From positions 1 through 33,068 of the forward strand of contig DATAXV010000026.1 in assembly GCA_036272915.1 (NCBI GenBank): a stretch of 33,068 bases of DNA. Direction: 5' to 3'. The position numbers were made by a program, and so were the translations under genes. Positions 31,405-33,068 of this stretch are shown in pieces. The stretch comes from DATAXV01 sp036272915. GTDB taxonomy: Bacteria; Chloroflexota; Dormibacteria; Dormibacterales; Dormibacteraceae. The notes under the pieces are model-generated. The model worked only from the letters and a program-made list of their open reading frames with translations, ran no database searches and was not told where the DNA came from. Positions within the stretch are counted from its first letter, which is position 1; each line of letters begins with the position of its first letter.

Positions 31405-31530
31405 GGTTCAAGTCGGTCCGGTCCGTTCGACAGGGTCGGTCGAAGGTCCGGTGACTCCCCCGACCCCGCCGGGCGCGGTGATCTGCGCGGAGTGGTGGCC
31501 GAGACGGGGTGCTGGCAGTATCGTCAGCAC

Positions 31531-32079
31531 ATGCCGATAACCTGGACCGGCCGGCCCGAGGCCGACCATCTGCTCGAGACCGACCCGCTGGCGCTGCTGA
31601 TAGGCCTCCTGCTCGACCAGCAGGTGAAGATGGAGAAGGCCTTCTCCGGGCCCTACGACCTCTCCCAGCGACTTGGTCACCTGGACGCACGCCTCATCGC
31701 CGGCATGGACGCCGACGTCCTCGACGAGACCTTCCGCCGGCGGCCCGCCCTGCACCGGTTCCCGGGCAGCATGGCCAAGCGGGTGCAGGCCTTCTGCTCG
31801 ACCGTGGTCAACGAGTACGACGGCGACGCCGCCGCCATCTGGCGGGACGTGAAGGACGGCCAGGAGCTCTGGCGCCGCATCACCGGGCTCCCCGGTTTCG
31901 GCGAGGAGAAGAGCCGCATCACCATCGCCGTTCTCGCCAAGAAGCTGGGCGTCCGCCCCAAGGGTTGGGAGGAGTACGCCGCCTCCTGGCACAGCGTCGC
32001 CGACGTCGACTCCCCGGAGTCGATGGAGAGGGCGCGAGAGGTCAAGCGTCAGATCAAGGCGGAGCGCGCCCAGAGCTGA
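31531..32079 (+). CDS. HhH-GPD-type base-excision DNA repair protein
   Basis: The 182-residue protein matches the actinobacterial HhH-GPD group. It has LLDQQVKMEKAFSGPYDL, FPGSMAKRVQAFCSTVVNEYDGDAAAIW and the helix-hairpin-helix LPGFGEEKSRI at residues 120-130. Members resemble DNA glycosylases that excise damaged bases, but this subgroup is not experimentally characterised to my knowledge. The catalytic Lys/Asp pair of Nth or MutY is not obvious. ATG 31531 has TATCGT (31519-31524) 6 nt upstream and no Shine-Dalgarno, pointing to a leaderless mRNA. Confidence 0.88.
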   Translation: MPITWTGRPEADHLLETDPLALLIGLLLDQQVKMEKAFSGPYDLSQRLGHLDARLIAGMDADVLDETFRRRPALHRFPGSMAKRVQAFCSTVVNEYDGDAAAIWRDVKDGQELWRRITGLPGFGEEKSRITIAVLAKKLGVRPKGWEEYAASWHSVADVDSPESMERAREVKRQIKAERAQS

Positions 32080-32101
32080 CGGCAGCGCCGGCGATCGCGG
32101 C

Positions 32102-32947
32102 TCAGGAGCCCTCTTCGGTCGGAGAGGGCTCCTCAGCCCCATCCAGGCCCTCGGTGTGGAACCCGAGCTGTCGCGAGACCGCGGCGGCGGCGTCCCGGAC
32201 CACCTCGCCCAGGCCGTCGACGCTCCGGGCGACGAGATCGCGCTTGATGCCGACCACGCCGATCGAGCCGACGACGCGGGCGGATCCGTCGCGAACCGGT
32301 GCGGCGACGCAGCAGATCCCCGGGACGTCCTCCTCGTCCTCGACCGCGTAGCCCCTCTGGCGGAACTCGTCCAGCTGGTTCTTGAACTCGAAGGGAAGCC
32401 GCGGGGCATCGTTGATCCCGGGGCGGAAGGTCTCCTGGAGGATGCCGTCCAGCCTCGGTTCGGGAAGGTGGAGCGCGAGCGCCTTGCCGACCGCCGTCAG
32501 GTTCAGCGTCGCCCGCTTGCCCACGTGGGTGTCGAACTTGACGAACCCCTTGCCCTCCACCGAGTCGATGTAGACGACGTCGTTTCCATCCAGCACGGCG
32601 AGGTTCGAGGTCAAGCCGGTGCGCCCGGTCAGCTCCTCCAGGTGGGGTCTGGCCACCTGCCGGAGGTCGAGACCCTGCATGAACCGGTTGGTGATCTCGA
32701 AGACCTTGAGGCCGAGGCGGTAGAGCCCCCCGTCGTCACGCTCCAGATAGCCGCGGCCGCGCAGCGCCTCCAGCGTCACGTGGGTGCTGCTGCGGGGAAG
32801 GCGGAGGGCTCGCGCGACGTCGATCATCCGCTGCCCCCTCGGGTGCTCGCTGATGAACTCGAGCACGGCCAGGGCCCGGTCGATGGCGGGCGAGAGGGAT
32901 CTCGGCGGTGCGTTGGCTTTGGGCGGCATCTCTGCGTCTCGCTCCAT
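32102..32947 (-). CDS. IclR-family transcriptional regulator
   Basis: The 281-residue protein has an N-terminal winged helix (IDRALAVLEFISEHPRGQRMIDVARALRLPRSSTHVTLEALRGRGYLERDDGGLYRLGLKVFEI). The larger C-terminal ligand domain follows (HLEELTGRTGLTSNLAVLDGNDVVYIDSVEG, GKRATLNLTAVGKALALHLPE, PGICCVAAPVRD, VVGSIGVVGIK). IclR proteins control catabolic genes, often for aromatic or sugar acids. The target is outside or not evident. ATG 32947 is used; ATG 32929 is an alternative. Confidence 0.9.
   Translation of the reverse strand: MERDAEMPPKANAPPRSLSPAIDRALAVLEFISEHPRGQRMIDVARALRLPRSSTHVTLEALRGRGYLERDDGGLYRLGLKVFEITNRFMQGLDLRQVARPHLEELTGRTGLTSNLAVLDGNDVVYIDSVEGKGFVKFDTHVGKRATLNLTAVGKALALHLPEPRLDGILQETFRPGINDAPRLPFEFKNQLDEFRQRGYAVEDEEDVPGICCVAAPVRDGSARVVGSIGVVGIKRDLVARSVDGLGEVVRDAAAAVSRQLGFHTEGLDGAEEPSPTEEGS
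32104..32133. terminator. Strong hairpin shared by the HhH-GPD and IclR gene ends
   Basis: AGGAGCCCTCT (32104-32114) pairs perfectly with AGAGGGCTCCT (32123-32133) around an 8-nt loop. It lies 24 nt after the plus-strand stop and includes the last codons and part of the stop codon of IclR. It can act as a two-way terminator for these convergent genes. No T-run is present. Confidence 0.6.
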
Positions 32948-32997
32948 GGGCTATCGAATCGGACGCGGCCCCGTGCTGCCGCCACATTCAAGATATG

Positions 32998-33008
32998 GAT
33001 TCAGAATC
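32998..33008. promoter_or_regulatory. Palindromic site upstream of the IclR gene
   Basis: GATTC-A-GAATC is a perfect 11-bp palindrome 51 nt before the IclR start. ATTCA recurs at 32986-32990 and 32999-33003. The surrounding 25 bp are AT-rich for this genome. It is a candidate operator for autoregulation or for a divergent gene beyond the window edge. Confidence 0.35.
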
Positions 33009-33068
33009 GTGAACCACGTGCTGACTACCTGGGAGCGCATTCCGGGGTCCTCGTGTGGATCAGAAAGG

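Overview
The window is GC-rich throughout (roughly 70% by eye), with G/C-biased third codon positions and start codons that include GTG and TTG. It carries a WhiA-family gene and a glycolytic gap-pgk-tpi-gpm run. Several genes appear to have a -10-like hexamer only 6-9 nt in front of the start codon, as in leaderless transcripts. Together these point to a high-GC member of the Terrabacteria, such as an actinobacterium or a relative like Ca. Dormibacterota. The exact phylum cannot be fixed from the window. I saw no rRNA, tRNA, CRISPR array, intact insertion sequence or phage gene. It reads as ordinary chromosome with several decayed genes.

Layout. 1-3.1 kb: a FAD monooxygenase, then a small DUF protein divergent from a PadR regulator over a control region with three 15-bp-spaced CTAGT repeats. 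3.1-5.7 kb (minus): a Nudix hydrolase behind the beta and alpha E1 subunits of a branched-chain 2-oxoacid dehydrogenase; no E2 or E3 is present. 5.8-6.9 kb: a DUF998 membrane protein broken by one frameshift, with a palindromic operator candidate upstream. 6.9-14.3 kb: whiA (minus, no canonical start codon) is divergent from a plus-strand run gap-pgk-tpi-gpm, then sodA, secG and an oligopeptide-binding lipoprotein. The four glycolytic genes are tightly coupled by 1-nt gaps or 4-nt overlaps.

14.3-19.2 kb: a small hypothetical protein, a 508-nt stretch without a gene, an ArsR-SRPBCC fusion regulator with a VOC/glyoxalase partner, a decayed MFS transporter, and a MacB-like ABC permease/ATPase pair closed by a 36-bp perfect palindrome. 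19.2-23.4 kb: an aminotransferase overlapping acetyl-CoA synthetase, then a sigma-70-family gene overlapping a 107-residue protein of unknown function.

23.4-26.0 kb (minus): an amidase overlapping a pentapeptide-repeat gene, followed by a DinB gene; copies of the pentapeptide gene's 3' end lie on both sides of DinB. 26.0-31.1 kb: a cupin, a truncated DUF4267 remnant, two convergent TetR regulators whose stop codons abut, and a TetR-controlled pair (FAD monooxygenase plus alpha/beta hydrolase) with a 19-bp palindromic operator, then an unusual Gfo/Idh/MocA oxidoreductase. 31.1-33.1 kb: a decayed ABM-type monooxygenase, an HhH-GPD DNA-repair protein, and a convergent IclR regulator, with a strong hairpin between the last two.

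The genes fall into a conserved core (glycolysis, SOD, SecG, WhiA, Acs) and small regulator-plus-enzyme modules typical of soil bacteria. I did not find a clearly new multi-gene system. The best candidates for novelty are the ATC start of whiA, the sigma factor with its unknown partner, the ArsR-SRPBCC-VOC module and the DinB-flanking duplication.
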